Below, one piece after another: positions 9,020 to 17,119 of a DNA stretch of 64,000 bases. The notes beneath the pieces were generated by a model that had not been told where the DNA came from, made no database searches, and saw nothing but the letters and a program-made list of their open reading frames with translations. The stretch covers positions 62,001-126,000 of the forward strand of contig NZ_QEXM01000045.1 of the NCBI RefSeq assembly GCF_004127445.1, given 5' to 3'. The position numbers and the translations under genes are program-made. Every line of letters starts with the position of its first letter. The stretch's first letter is position 1. This DNA comes from Streptomyces alfalfae. Lineage in GTDB: Bacteria; Actinomycetota; Actinomycetes; Streptomycetales; Streptomycetaceae.

Positions 9020-10216
9020 TCAGAACGTCACGGGGATCTCGTCGAAGCCGCCGGTGATGCGGTGCTCCTGCCAGCGCAGGGACTCCTCGGGGACGGCGAG
9101 CCGCAGTTCGGGCAGCCTGCGGAACAGCCGCTCGAAGACGGCCGTCAGCTCGATGCGGGCCAGGGTGCGGCCGATGCAGAGGCGGGCGCCGTGCCCGAAG
9201 GCCAGGTTCGACCTGGGCCTGTCCCGGGTCAGGTCGAGCACGTCCGGGTCGGGGTAGGCCCGGCCGTCGATGTTGGCCGCGCCGATGGCCAGTTTCACCG
9301 CGTCCCCGGCCCGGATCACGGTGTCGCCCACGGTGATGTCGCTGTGGGCGTAGCGGGGTATCAGCGCGTTGGAGCCCTTGCCGCCGACGCCGAGGCGCAG
9401 GATCTCCTCGACCGCGGCGGGCGCGAGTCCCGGGTCCTCGACGAGTTGCGCGCGCTGGGCCGGGTTGCGGAACAGCAGCAGGGTGCCCAGGTCGATGCGG
9501 ACGATGGTGGTCTCGTAGCCGAACAGCAGGACGGCGGCGCCCAGTTGGACGATCTCCTCGTCGGACAGGGCGCCGTCCTTGGCGGAGATCAGCTCGGAGA
9601 GGATGTCGTCGCCCGGCTCGGTCCGCTTGCGGGCCACCAGTTCCCTCAGATAGTCGACGACCTTCTTGAAGGTGTTCGCCGAGTGCTGGTCGTCGCTGTG
9701 GTCGAAGGTGCCTCTCGCGTACTGCCCGAACCGCTCCCGGTCGTCCAGCGGCACGCCGAGCAGGTCGCAGACCACCATGGTCGGCAGCGGGAACGACAGG
9801 GCGCGGTGCAGGTCGACGGGCGGGGCGCTCACGGCCAACTGGTCGAGCAGTTCGTCCACATGGCGCTCGATGCGGGTCTGCATCCGGCGCATGCGGCGCG
9901 TGGAGAACAAGGGGACGAGCAGGGCGCGCATCTGGGCGTGCCGGGCGGGCTCGGTCGCGCAGTCGTCCCCGGCCATCAGGGCGACCATGAAGCCCCTGGC
10001 GGCGCTGTTGGCCGACTGCTCGGGGTCGGGGTTGCTGAGGCGGAGGCGGGGGTCGGCGAGCAGTGTCCTGACCTCGTCGTACCGGGTGACCAGCCAGGCG
10101 TCCTCACCGGCGGTCCGCACCCTGGCGATCGGCCCTTCCCGCTGCAGTGCCCGCATCTGCGGCGCGATGCCCATGATGGACGGGTTGTCGAAGGGTAACC
10201 TCGGAAGTTCCGTCAC
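9020..10216 (-). CDS. penM: PenM, pentalenolactone synthase (cytochrome P450, CYP161C)
   Basis: P450 of 398 aa that performs the final oxidative rearrangement of pentalenolactone F to pentalenolactone. The heme ligand is C347 (FGHGARLCIGR). The K-helix motif is EEILR and the I-helix is LFGYETT. M77, M81 and F232, which I recall as the distinctive active-site residues of PntM, are all present. Its presence separates a pentalenolactone cluster from the neopentalenolactone (ptl) cluster, which lacks this enzyme. The GTG start is set by a family-typical N-terminus (TELPRLPFDNP). Codon 7 is TTA, a rare bldA-dependent leucine codon. It is the first gene of the minus-strand operon. Confidence 0.95.
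   Translation of the reverse strand: MTELPRLPFDNPSIMGIAPQMRALQREGPIARVRTAGEDAWLVTRYDEVRTLLADPRLRLSNPDPEQSANSAARGFMVALMAGDDCATEPARHAQMRALLVPLFSTRRMRRMQTRIERHVDELLDQLAVSAPPVDLHRALSFPLPTMVVCDLLGVPLDDRERFGQYARGTFDHSDDQHSANTFKKVVDYLRELVARKRTEPGDDILSELISAKDGALSDEEIVQLGAAVLLFGYETTIVRIDLGTLLLFRNPAQRAQLVEDPGLAPAAVEEILRLGVGGKGSNALIPRYAHSDITVGDTVIRAGDAVKLAIGAANIDGRAYPDPDVLDLTRDRPRSNLAFGHGARLCIGRTLARIELTAVFERLFRRLPELRLAVPEESLRWQEHRITGGFDEIPVTF
10196..10198 (-). other. TTA leucine codon at penM codon 7
   Basis: In the penM reading frame the seventh codon is TTA (L7 in TELPRLPF). In Streptomyces this codon is read only by the bldA-encoded leucyl-tRNA, which matures late in growth. Its place at the very start of the last biosynthetic gene would make pentalenolactone formation depend on development. 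The codon is read directly from the sequence; the regulatory consequence is family knowledge. Confidence 0.85.
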
Positions 10217-10558
10217 GTGTCCATGCTCATTTCCCCGAGGCCTTTCGGCATTCCTCTGAAAGCGCCCCGGATCGACAGCGGCGGGAAATTCTGCGTCAGT
10301 GTCTGCTCTTCACCGTCTTCACCGCGACGGGAGCGCGCGGCTTGGGCGGGGCCGGTTCATGGGGAGGCCACGATGCCGAGGTCCGTGCTCCGTGCGGTGC
10401 CGATACGCGTGGGCATGGATGCGTTCCTCGCTCTGCGCTACTGACGTGGGCCGACGCGCCATTGCGCCATGGAGGTCCGGAACGGCCCGCATACCGCCGC
10501 GAGGCGCCGACCTCGAATGCATCAACGAGACTATATAAGTGTGCGCTATTTTTCTAGG
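10217..10558. promoter_or_regulatory. Divergent penM/penR control region
   Basis: This 342-bp AT-richer stretch separates the divergent starts of penM and penR and contains no convincing gene. Near penR is ACTATATAAGT (10530-10540), an ACT-N5-AGT inverted repeat that overlaps a possible -10 (TATATA) about 20 bases before the penR GTG. There is no Shine-Dalgarno before that GTG, so the penR message may be nearly leaderless. The repeat is a candidate binding site for PenR; this is unproven. Confidence 0.5.
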
Positions 10559-11029
10559 GTGACCACTTCGCAGACCAACAGCCCGCCGGACCACTTGGAC
10601 GTGGGCGCCCTGATCACGGCGATCGAGAACTTCAACCGCTTCTACATCCGCCTGCCGGCGCTGCAGACGCTGTCGTTCACGACGCTTTCGGTGCTCGACA
10701 CCCTGACCTCCCGCGGCCCGACGCGGCTCACCAAACTGGCCAGGACCGAGCAGATCAGCCAGCCGGGCCTCACCCAACTGGTCACGCGTCTCGAACAGGA
10801 CGGGCTCGTGGAACGCCGTCCCGACCCGACGGACGGACGCGCCGTCCTCGTCCACATCACGGAGGCGGGCCGCCAGGTCGGCACGTCGCGCCTGGAGGAC
10901 CGCATCCGGCGCCTGGGCCCGCTCGTCGCCCAGTTGTCGCCCGCGGACCAGCGGGCGATCACGAAGGCGCTGCCGGCGCTCTCCCGCCTCGCTCAACTCG
11001 GCAACGAGGAGGGCGAGGACCGGCCGTGA
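10559..11029 (+). CDS. penR: PenR, MarR-family regulator of the pen operon
   Basis: Winged-helix MarR/SlyA-type regulator of 156 aa. The core runs from TLSFTTLSVLDTL through LTKLARTEQISQPGLTQLVTRLEQ (recognition helix) to GLVERRPDPTDGRAVLVHIT (wing). PenR/PntR proteins are described as regulators of pentalenolactone genes that respond to pathway products. I chose the GTG at 10559 because the paralogue at 12249 begins at the equivalent point; an ATG at 10469 would add a non-homologous tail. It is divergent from penM and convergent with gap1, 66 nt away. Confidence 0.85.
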   Translation: MTTSQTNSPPDHLDVGALITAIENFNRFYIRLPALQTLSFTTLSVLDTLTSRGPTRLTKLARTEQISQPGLTQLVTRLEQDGLVERRPDPTDGRAVLVHITEAGRQVGTSRLEDRIRRLGPLVAQLSPADQRAITKALPALSRLAQLGNEEGEDRP

Positions 11030-11095
11030 CGGATCGGCCCGACGCCCCGCGAGGGCGCGAGCCGGACCCGTCGACGACCGGTCCCACGACGGGCC

Positions 11096-12100
<1,005 letters not shown>

Positions 12101-12248
12101 GCGTTCCTCTCACAGCGTTTGAGGCTCGACAGTCGGGGAGAGGGTGGCCGCGCAGGACGCGCCAGCCGTGCCGGCCACCCGAAACACCATAAGCAACTTG
12201 TGTAAGTTATCAATACATCGCCACTTCGCAAGCTATAGGCTCCCCGGC
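12101..12248. promoter_or_regulatory. Divergent gap1/MarR control region with inverted repeats
   Basis: This 148-bp AT-rich stretch holds AACTT-GTGT-AAGTT (12195-12208), a perfect five-base inverted repeat with a four-base gap, and a second small repeat CTT-CGC-AAG (12224-12232). Both lie just upstream of the second MarR gene, close to a possible -10 (TATAGG, 12234-12239). MarR proteins bind such short palindromes, so these are candidate operators controlling gap1 and the regulator itself. Confidence 0.5.
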
Positions 12249-12698
12249 GTGCGCGCCTCCGGAAACCATCTGAATGTGACTCAGTTCATCGCCGTCGTCG
12301 AGGAGTTCAACCGTTTCTATATCCGGCTGCCACGTCGGGGTAACCACACCTTCAGCACGCTGTCGGTGCTCGACGCCCTCGCCCGCGAGGGCAGCCCGAA
12401 ACGGCTGGTCGACCTGATCGCGAGCGAACAGCTCAGCCGCCCGGGGCTCACCCAGCTCGTCCAGCGCCTGGAGAGCGACGGCCTCGTGGAACGCGGGAGC
12501 GACCCGCGCGACGGCCGCGCCGTCCTCGTCCACCTCACCGAGAAGGGCCGCGGCGTCGGCACGTCACGGCACCGGGAACGGGTCGCGCAGCTCACCCCGC
12601 TCATCGCACGGCTCACCCCCGAGGAGCGCGGCGCGATCACCGGGGCACTGCCCGCCCTGCGGCGCCTCGCACGGCTGGGAAGGGACACACGGGGCTGA
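12249..12698 (+). CDS. Second MarR-family regulator, paralogue of PenR
   Basis: MarR/SlyA winged-helix protein of 149 aa, clearly a paralogue of PenR: shared FNRFYIRLP, TLSVLDAL, LSRPGLTQLVQRLESDGLVERG, DGRAVLVHLTEKGR and a matching C-terminus. It is divergent from gap1, so it may regulate the resistance gene, the pen operon, or both. The GTG start is aligned with PenR's start; GTG 12276 and an upstream ATG at 12144 are alternatives. Its stop lies in a hairpin shared with the convergent permease remnant. Confidence 0.82.
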   Translation: MRASGNHLNVTQFIAVVEEFNRFYIRLPRRGNHTFSTLSVLDALAREGSPKRLVDLIASEQLSRPGLTQLVQRLESDGLVERGSDPRDGRAVLVHLTEKGRGVGTSRHRERVAQLTPLIARLTPEERGAITGALPALRRLARLGRDTRG

Positions 12699-12717
12699 CC
12701 GGGGCCCGGCGTCAGCC
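12693..12717. terminator. Possible bidirectional terminator hairpin
   Basis: GGCTGAC and GTCAGCC form a perfect seven-base stem around an 11-base GC loop. It spans the convergent ends of the MarR gene and the permease remnant. No T-run follows on either side, so strength is uncertain. Confidence 0.4.
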
Positions 12718-13546
12718 GACCCGTCGCAGCGCCTTCTCCCTGCGTTCGGCCACGGCCGATCCGGACTCCCGCCGGGCCATGCGCCGCAGCACGACGGGGG
12801 CGAGGACGAGACCGGCGATCGCCCACCCCGTCAGGACTCCGACGGTCTCCAGATGCCGCCAGGACTCGCCGATCTCGACGGTGACCGCGCTCTCCGGGAG
12901 CAGCGCGGAGCGCATGCCGAGTCCGAGCCAGTAGACGGGGAAGGCCTGTGCGGTCCACTGCGCCCACTCCGGCATGGAGGTGACCGGGCAGAAGATGCCG
13001 GAGGTCCCGATCAGGGCGAGGACCGGAAGGGTGAGCAGCCCCCTGGCCGCGGGCGCTGCTGAACACCGACCCCAGGACCGCGCCGATCGGCAGCGTGGCC
13101 ACCAGGCCGAGCGCGAGCACCCAGCCCAGCGTGAGCCAGGAGCCGAGGCTGCCGACCGTGAGGCCGGGAACGACGAAGAGGCCGGGCACGAGGAAGATCG
13201 CCAGGTCGACGACGACACCGCCCGCCACCGAGACGATCTTGCCGATCAGATAGGCCGGCATGCCGTTCGGGATCGCCTTGGCGCGGAGGAGGGTGCCGTC
13301 CTCCCGCTCCGTGGCGAGGAGTTGGCTCATGGACACCATGGCCATCGCGGCGTTCATGCCGAGGATGCCGGGCAGCACCAGGGTGCCCAGGGCGAATCCG
13401 GTGCCGCCGAAGGACACGTCCCGCAGGAAGAAGGTCACGCCCAGCATCAGCACGGGCCAGAAGAAGTGGCTGAACAGGTCCGAGCCGTTGGTGAACGACT
13501 GACGCAGCTCGATCAGGCCGCGGGACCAGCCGGCGCGGAGGGCCGT
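12712..13546 (-). pseudogene. ABC-2 type transporter permease remnant (no start, frameshift)
   Basis: The frame reads GLIELRQSF...FWPVLMLGVTFFLRD and then several membrane segments typical of ABC-2 drug/polysaccharide exporter permeases. At the CCCCC run at 13039-13043 the homology jumps to another frame (LLTLPVLALIGTSGIFCP to the stop at 12712). One base removed from that run would restore it. There is also no start codon: the frame begins immediately after the stop codon of the upstream radical SAM gene, in the same frame. The usual partner ATPase gene is absent. I judge it a decayed gene, possibly helped by a sequencing error in the homopolymer. Confidence 0.75.
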
Positions 13547-14728
13547 TCAGAACGCGTATCTGATCCGCAGCCACGGCGTCCGCTCGGCGAGCAGGTCCTG
13601 GAGGCGGGCCAGGGAGCGCTGTTTGACGTCGATGGCGTACCGGACGTTGAGCGCGCCGTTCTGTGAGCGCTTGGTCTCCTGGAGGTCCGGCTGCCACAGC
13701 AGTTCCTCGGCGCGGGGGTGCCAGCCCAGGTTGACGTCGTGCAGGCCCTGGTTGTGGGTGAGCATGATGATCTCGGCCGCCGCCTGTTCCTTCACACGGG
13801 TGGGCAGCACGTCGTCGAGGTGGTCGAGGAGGTCGGCCCAGTCCCGCTCCCACCCGGGCCGCAGCACGACCGGCGAGAGGTTGAAGTGGACCTCGTATCC
13901 GGCGTCGAGGAAGTCGGCCGCCGCGGCGATCCGCTCCGGCACCGGGCTGGTCCGGATGTCCAGGAGCCTGGCGTCGTCGGGCGGCATGACGGAGAAGCGG
14001 ACGCGCGTCCGGCCCTGCGGGTCGAGCGCGAGCAGGTCGGGGTTGACGAACTTGGTCGCGAAGGACGCCTTCGCCGTCGGCAGGGACCGGAACGCGGCGA
14101 TGAAGTCCGCGGTGTTGTCGCAGACCAGGTCGTCGACGGAGCAGTCGCCGTTCTCGCCGAAGTCGTAGACCCAGGCCAGAGGGTCGCACTGGTTGGGCGT
14201 GGTCTTGGGCCCCTGCGCCCGGACGTGCCGCCGGACGTGGGCCAGGATCGCCTCGATGTTGGTGAACAGCGTGATGGGGTTGGCGAAGCCCTTGCGGCGC
14301 GGGACGTAGCAGTAGGCGCAGGACATCGCGCAGCCGTTGGAGGTGCCGGGGGCGATCCAGTCGGCGGATCTGCCGTTCACGCGGGTGGTGAGCTTGTGCT
14401 TGACCCCGAGGACGAGCGTCTCGGTCTTGATGCGGACCCACCGCCCGATGTTCCCGTCGTTGCCGTGCAGGGACGGGATGCGCCAGTGCCCCGGGACCTC
14501 GACCACGCGCACGTCGTCCGGCAGCCGGGCCATGATCTGCCGGCCGCGCGGGGAGTCGAGGGCGGCGGGCTCGGCGTAGACCTCGCGCACGTCGAGCATC
14601 CGCCGCGCCTCGGGGCTGTCCCGGAAGGACCGGTGCGGCGCCGCGGGCGGGGCGGGGTCCTCCCAGTCGAAGAGCGACTGCTGCTCGGGGCCGCGTCTCC
14701 CCGGGGGTTCCTCGGGCATGTCGATCAC
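13547..14728 (-). CDS. Spore photoproduct lyase-family radical SAM protein
   Basis: Radical SAM enzyme of 393 aa with the cluster-binding motif CAMSCAYCYVP (CxxxCxxC) in the middle third. Downstream are features of the actinobacterial spore-photoproduct-lyase-like family (HFNLSPVVLRPGWERDW, EIIMLTHN). The family acts on UV-damaged thymine dimers in spores; the actinobacterial members are not all characterised, so the substrate is open. It is preceded by a small acidic-protein gene on the same strand and ends directly against the permease remnant. An ATG nine bases downstream is an alternative start. Confidence 0.8.
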   Translation of the reverse strand: MIDMPEEPPGRRGPEQQSLFDWEDPAPPAAPHRSFRDSPEARRMLDVREVYAEPAALDSPRGRQIMARLPDDVRVVEVPGHWRIPSLHGNDGNIGRWVRIKTETLVLGVKHKLTTRVNGRSADWIAPGTSNGCAMSCAYCYVPRRKGFANPITLFTNIEAILAHVRRHVRAQGPKTTPNQCDPLAWVYDFGENGDCSVDDLVCDNTADFIAAFRSLPTAKASFATKFVNPDLLALDPQGRTRVRFSVMPPDDARLLDIRTSPVPERIAAAADFLDAGYEVHFNLSPVVLRPGWERDWADLLDHLDDVLPTRVKEQAAAEIIMLTHNQGLHDVNLGWHPRAEELLWQPDLQETKRSQNGALNVRYAIDVKQRSLARLQDLLAERTPWLRIRYAF

Positions 14729-14752
14729 CTGCCGGTGGCGGTCGTCGCCGCG

Positions 14753-14914
14753 CTACTCCTCCTCGAAGTCCTCACGGCTGACGCCCGCCTCCTCCATCGC
14801 TTCCCGGATGGTGCGGCCGGAGGCGCCCTCCTGGCGCGACCGCGCCTCGTCGGTGTCGTTGACGACCTCGTCGGTCGACGTGGTCTTCGGCCGGTTCTCC
14901 TCGGGCGTGGTCAT
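14753..14914 (-). CDS. Small acidic hydrophilic protein, 53 aa
   Basis: A 53-residue ORF starting MTTPEENRPKTTSTDEVV and ending VSREDFEEE. It has AAAGGA a few bases upstream of the ATG, strongly biased third-codon GC, and lies 24 nt before the radical SAM gene in the same direction. It is rich in Glu, Asp and Thr, with no membrane segment or cysteine. I do not know a function. Co-transcription with the lyase-family gene suggests a spore- or DNA-damage-related role, which is only inference. Confidence 0.6.
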   Translation of the reverse strand: MTTPEENRPKTTSTDEVVNDTDEARSRQEGASGRTIREAMEEAGVSREDFEEE

Positions 14915-15104
14915 GATGGTCCTTTCCGGTGGTCAGAGGTGTGCACGTCCGGTGTCGGACATTCCGGGACACCGCGGCACGCGCCCCAGGTAACCGGTCA
15001 CGCGCGTCACAAACATCCCCCCGCCCCACGCCACCCACGGGCCCCGCATGAAACCACGCTCGCCGGGCACACGTACGGCACAAAAGAACCTCTTGAAGGG
15101 ACCC

Positions 15105-15371
15105 GTGGCCGTGTCGCAGCCGGAAGCCCGCTGTGTGAGAACCCTGCTCGCCCGGTACGCCGAGGCGCGTATCGCGCTCGCCGAGAAGCCGGACCCCGCA
15201 CGACGCCGGCGACTGGCGGACGTCGTACGAGACCTCTGCGAGGCCACGGGCGCCCGGACGGCCACCGAGGCGATCGCGGCGGCCGACGACATGCTCGCCG
15301 CGGCGCAGCGCCCCACGCCCCGTCCTTCCCGCACTCCTTCCCGCACCGAGGACGGTCTCGTCGCGGCCTGA
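15105..15371 (+). CDS. DUF5133-family protein
   Basis: A helical protein of 88 aa with the recognisable segment VRTLLARYAEARIALAE followed by RRRLADVVRDLCEATG and a second helix rich in alanine. This matches small Streptomyces proteins annotated as DUF5133, which are of unknown role and often lie near ANTAR/GAF regulators, as here. The GTG start is preceded by GAAGGGA at good spacing; an ATG at 15048 would add an unrelated basic tail. Confidence 0.65.
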   Translation: MAVSQPEARCVRTLLARYAEARIALAEKPDPARRRRLADVVRDLCEATGARTATEAIAAADDMLAAAQRPTPRPSRTPSRTEDGLVAA

Positions 15372-15619
15372 GCGGCCCGGTGGCCCGGTGGCCCGGGGAG
15401 ATCCAGGTTCCCGTGGACGGCGGCGTGCGCCCGCCGGTGGCCGAGCATGCCGGCGGGCGCGTGGATCACCGCGTGCGCCGATACGAGCCAGCCTTCCTCG
15501 CGGCTCTCCTCGTCCGGCTCAAGGGAAGGCCCGGGGGGACGGCGCGGGTGAGGACAGCAGCAGGAGACCGGCGGCGACCGGCGTGGTTCCGGGGCGGTTT
15601 CGAGGTCCGCGCCGGACGC

Positions 15620-15843
15620 CGGTCCCGCCCGGTCGCGGTACGAGCGCGAGGTCGACGGCGCCCACCGGCCGGGCCGCCCTGAGCGAGCAGGGCGTAGAGC
15701 GCGCGGATGCCGTGTTCCCTGGCCCGCAGGGCGAGAACCGGCCACTGGCGCGTCGCGTCCGCCACGTCGACGTCGTCGGCCACCACCGGCCCGTCCCCGT
15801 GCGGGGCCTGGACGCACGGCCCCTCCCCCAGGCTGACCCGGAG
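15620..15843 (-). pseudogene. GAF-domain fragment (from a GAF-ANTAR type regulator)
   Basis: On the minus strand the frame from 15843 reads RVSLGEGPCVQAP, then GPVVADDVDVADA and WPVLALRAREHGIRALYALL. This is the classic core of the GAF domain in actinobacterial ANTAR regulators. After about residue 57 the homology continues in another frame (RPVGAVDLALVP), so it is frameshifted. No start codon context or upstream half of the domain exists: the 17-bp repeats begin ten bases away. It is a broken fragment lying opposite in direction to the ANTAR fragment. Confidence 0.6.
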
Positions 15844-15853
15844 CGATTCGGCC

Positions 15854-15944
15854 GGACCGTCGGCACACCCGGACCGTCGGCACACCCGCCCCGTCGGCAC
15901 GCCTGGACCGTCGGCACGCCCGGACTGTCGGCACACCCGGACCG
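15854..15944. repeat. 17-bp tandem repeat, about 5.4 copies
   Basis: The unit GGACCGTCGGCACACCC is repeated head-to-tail five times (two perfect copies, then copies with 1-4 changes) plus six bases of a sixth. Because 17 is not a multiple of three, all frames cycle and no normal protein is encoded. It lies precisely between the oppositely oriented GAF and ANTAR fragments. Confidence 0.9.
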
Positions 15945-16209
15945 AGGCCTACGCGCGCGTCCTCGCCCTCCTCGCGCTGGACGAGCGCCCGCATCTGCTC
16001 ACCGCTTGGTCGCGTCCCGTCCCGCACGGCCCGTGGGGCTACCCGCCGGTGGTCCACACGGCGGCGGGCCTCATCGCCGCGAAGAGTACGACCTCACCCC
16101 CGACGACGCCCTCGCCCGGCTGCGGGCGCACGCCTTCGGCCACGACCGGGCCCTGCTGCGCGCGGCCCGGGACGTCATTGACGACCAGTGCCGGCCTGGG
16201 CCCTGGTGA
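15945..16209 (+). pseudogene. ANTAR-domain fragment, frameshifted
   Basis: The plus-strand frame begins at the edge of the tandem repeats and reads AYARVLALLALDERPHLLTAW, then VVHTAAGLIAA. Near 16083 it needs one extra G to continue as EYDLTPDDALARLRAHAFGHDRALLRAARDVI to a stop. The second part resembles the three-helix ANTAR RNA-binding domain. Start codon, N-terminal sensory domain and reading frame are lost, so this is a remnant. Alternatively one base is missing through sequencing error, but the start would still be absent. Confidence 0.55.
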
Positions 16210-16361
16210 CCGCTCCCGACCCGGTGGCCGACGGCCCGCATGGATGGCCGGACGCAGGGCACACGGAGGGGGCACGACACAATCCAGCGCCGCCGCTCCA
16301 GCGACCGGCCCGGGCCAGGGGCCCGCCCACGCACCGGAAGAACTTGACGATCGGAGCCGTA

Positions 16362-16517
16362 ATGATTGTTCTTGGCGCCATTCTGCTCATCATCGGCCTG
16401 CTGGCAGGCATCTCACTGCTGACGACCATCGGCGGAGTGCTCGTCGTGGTCGGCGCGGTGCTGTGGATACTCGGCACGACCGGGCGCGCCGTGGGCGGCC
16501 GCAAGCACTATTTCTAG
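16362..16517 (+). CDS. DUF6131-like small membrane protein, 51 aa
   Basis: Two hydrophobic helices (IVLGAILLIIGLLAGISLL and IGGVLVVVGAVLWILG) joined by a short turn and ended by a basic tail GRAVGGRKHYF. This layout matches a small family common in Streptomyces (DUF6131) of unknown function in the cytoplasmic membrane. GGAG lies six bases before the ATG. It is followed by a strong terminator, so it is an independent short transcript. Confidence 0.7.
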   Translation: MIVLGAILLIIGLLAGISLLTTIGGVLVVVGAVLWILGTTGRAVGGRKHYF

Positions 16518-16548
16518 GGGCGTCCGGCTCCCTCCACGCGACGACCGA

Positions 16549-16576
16549 GGTGCGTCCCCGTTCACGGGGGCGCACC
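16549..16576 (+). terminator. Rho-independent type terminator after the DUF6131 gene
   Basis: GGTGCGTCCCCG, loop TTCA, CGGGGGCGCACC: a 12-base stem with one G-U pair, followed by TTTG. It lies 32 bases after the DUF6131 stop and separates it from the exopolysaccharide locus. Confidence 0.8.
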
Positions 16577-17119
16577 TTTGCCGTGGGCCCGGTGCGGCCC
16601 GTGGCGGTGCGCCGCACGGCGGCGGTCACCGGTCTTTCGACCCGGCCTCAAGGGTTGAGCACAAATTCACCACATCCTCTCTCCATACCGGCCCCGATGG
16701 TCTAGATTGACCGTGCTTCAGCTGTTCGGGCACGAGGCGACCAACATTGATCTATAGGTCCGGCGCTGCGGGCAGCCAGCATTCATGTCCCCGCGCCAGA
16801 CGTGGGGGTGATCGGTTTTGGGGCCCGAGGGGGGTCTTGGGTGCGGGGGCGCCCTGGGTCCCGACGGGTCTTCCACGTACCTCGCCGGTCTGGCAGGGCA
16901 TGCGATTCCGCTGCCGCCAGGGCGAGTTGTTCCCAGAGCGCTCACACGACCAGAACGTCATGCGCCGAAGGCGGGGGCCTTCCGCGCGGAGTGAACGGTG
17001 CGGCACGACGGGGGGCATGGCCTCCCGAGGGGAGGAACAGCGCGGGGGGCGGGGGCCTCCCGGGGGGGAGGGGCAGTGTTAGGCGTACACGTCGAACCAC
17101 TGGGGACCTGGGGGGTTCT
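16577..17119 (+). promoter_or_regulatory. Long upstream/leader region of the exopolysaccharide operon
   Basis: About 540 bases precede the first gene of the 21-gene locus with no convincing coding content. The left part (16650-16760) is AT-richer, with possible promoter elements (TTGACC at 16707, TCTATA at 16751). From about 16800 it becomes very G-rich on the plus strand, with CCTCCC-GA-GGGGAGG and CCTCCCGGGGGGGAGG-type hairpins (around 17020-17080). A long structured leader that controls the operon is possible but not demonstrated. Confidence 0.4.

Noticed and set aside
10469..10558. Upstream ATG start for penR
   Set aside because: The extra 30 residues have no counterpart in the paralogue and cover the likely promoter and palindrome. 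The GTG at 10559 fits the family start.
15854..15944. Short CRISPR array
   Set aside because: The repeats are directly adjacent with no spacers, and no cas genes are nearby. It is a simple tandem repeat.
15388..16209. Intact plus-strand protein of 273 aa
   Set aside because: Only its last ~40 residues resemble a known domain, and the preceding part of that domain lies in another frame. The rest is antisense to a GAF fragment or made of tandem repeats.
16802..17119. N-terminal extension of the sugar-phosphate transferase
   Set aside because: The added ~106 residues are low-complexity and include no membrane signal or family match. The GTG at 17120 has a G-rich ribosome site and gives the usual protein length.
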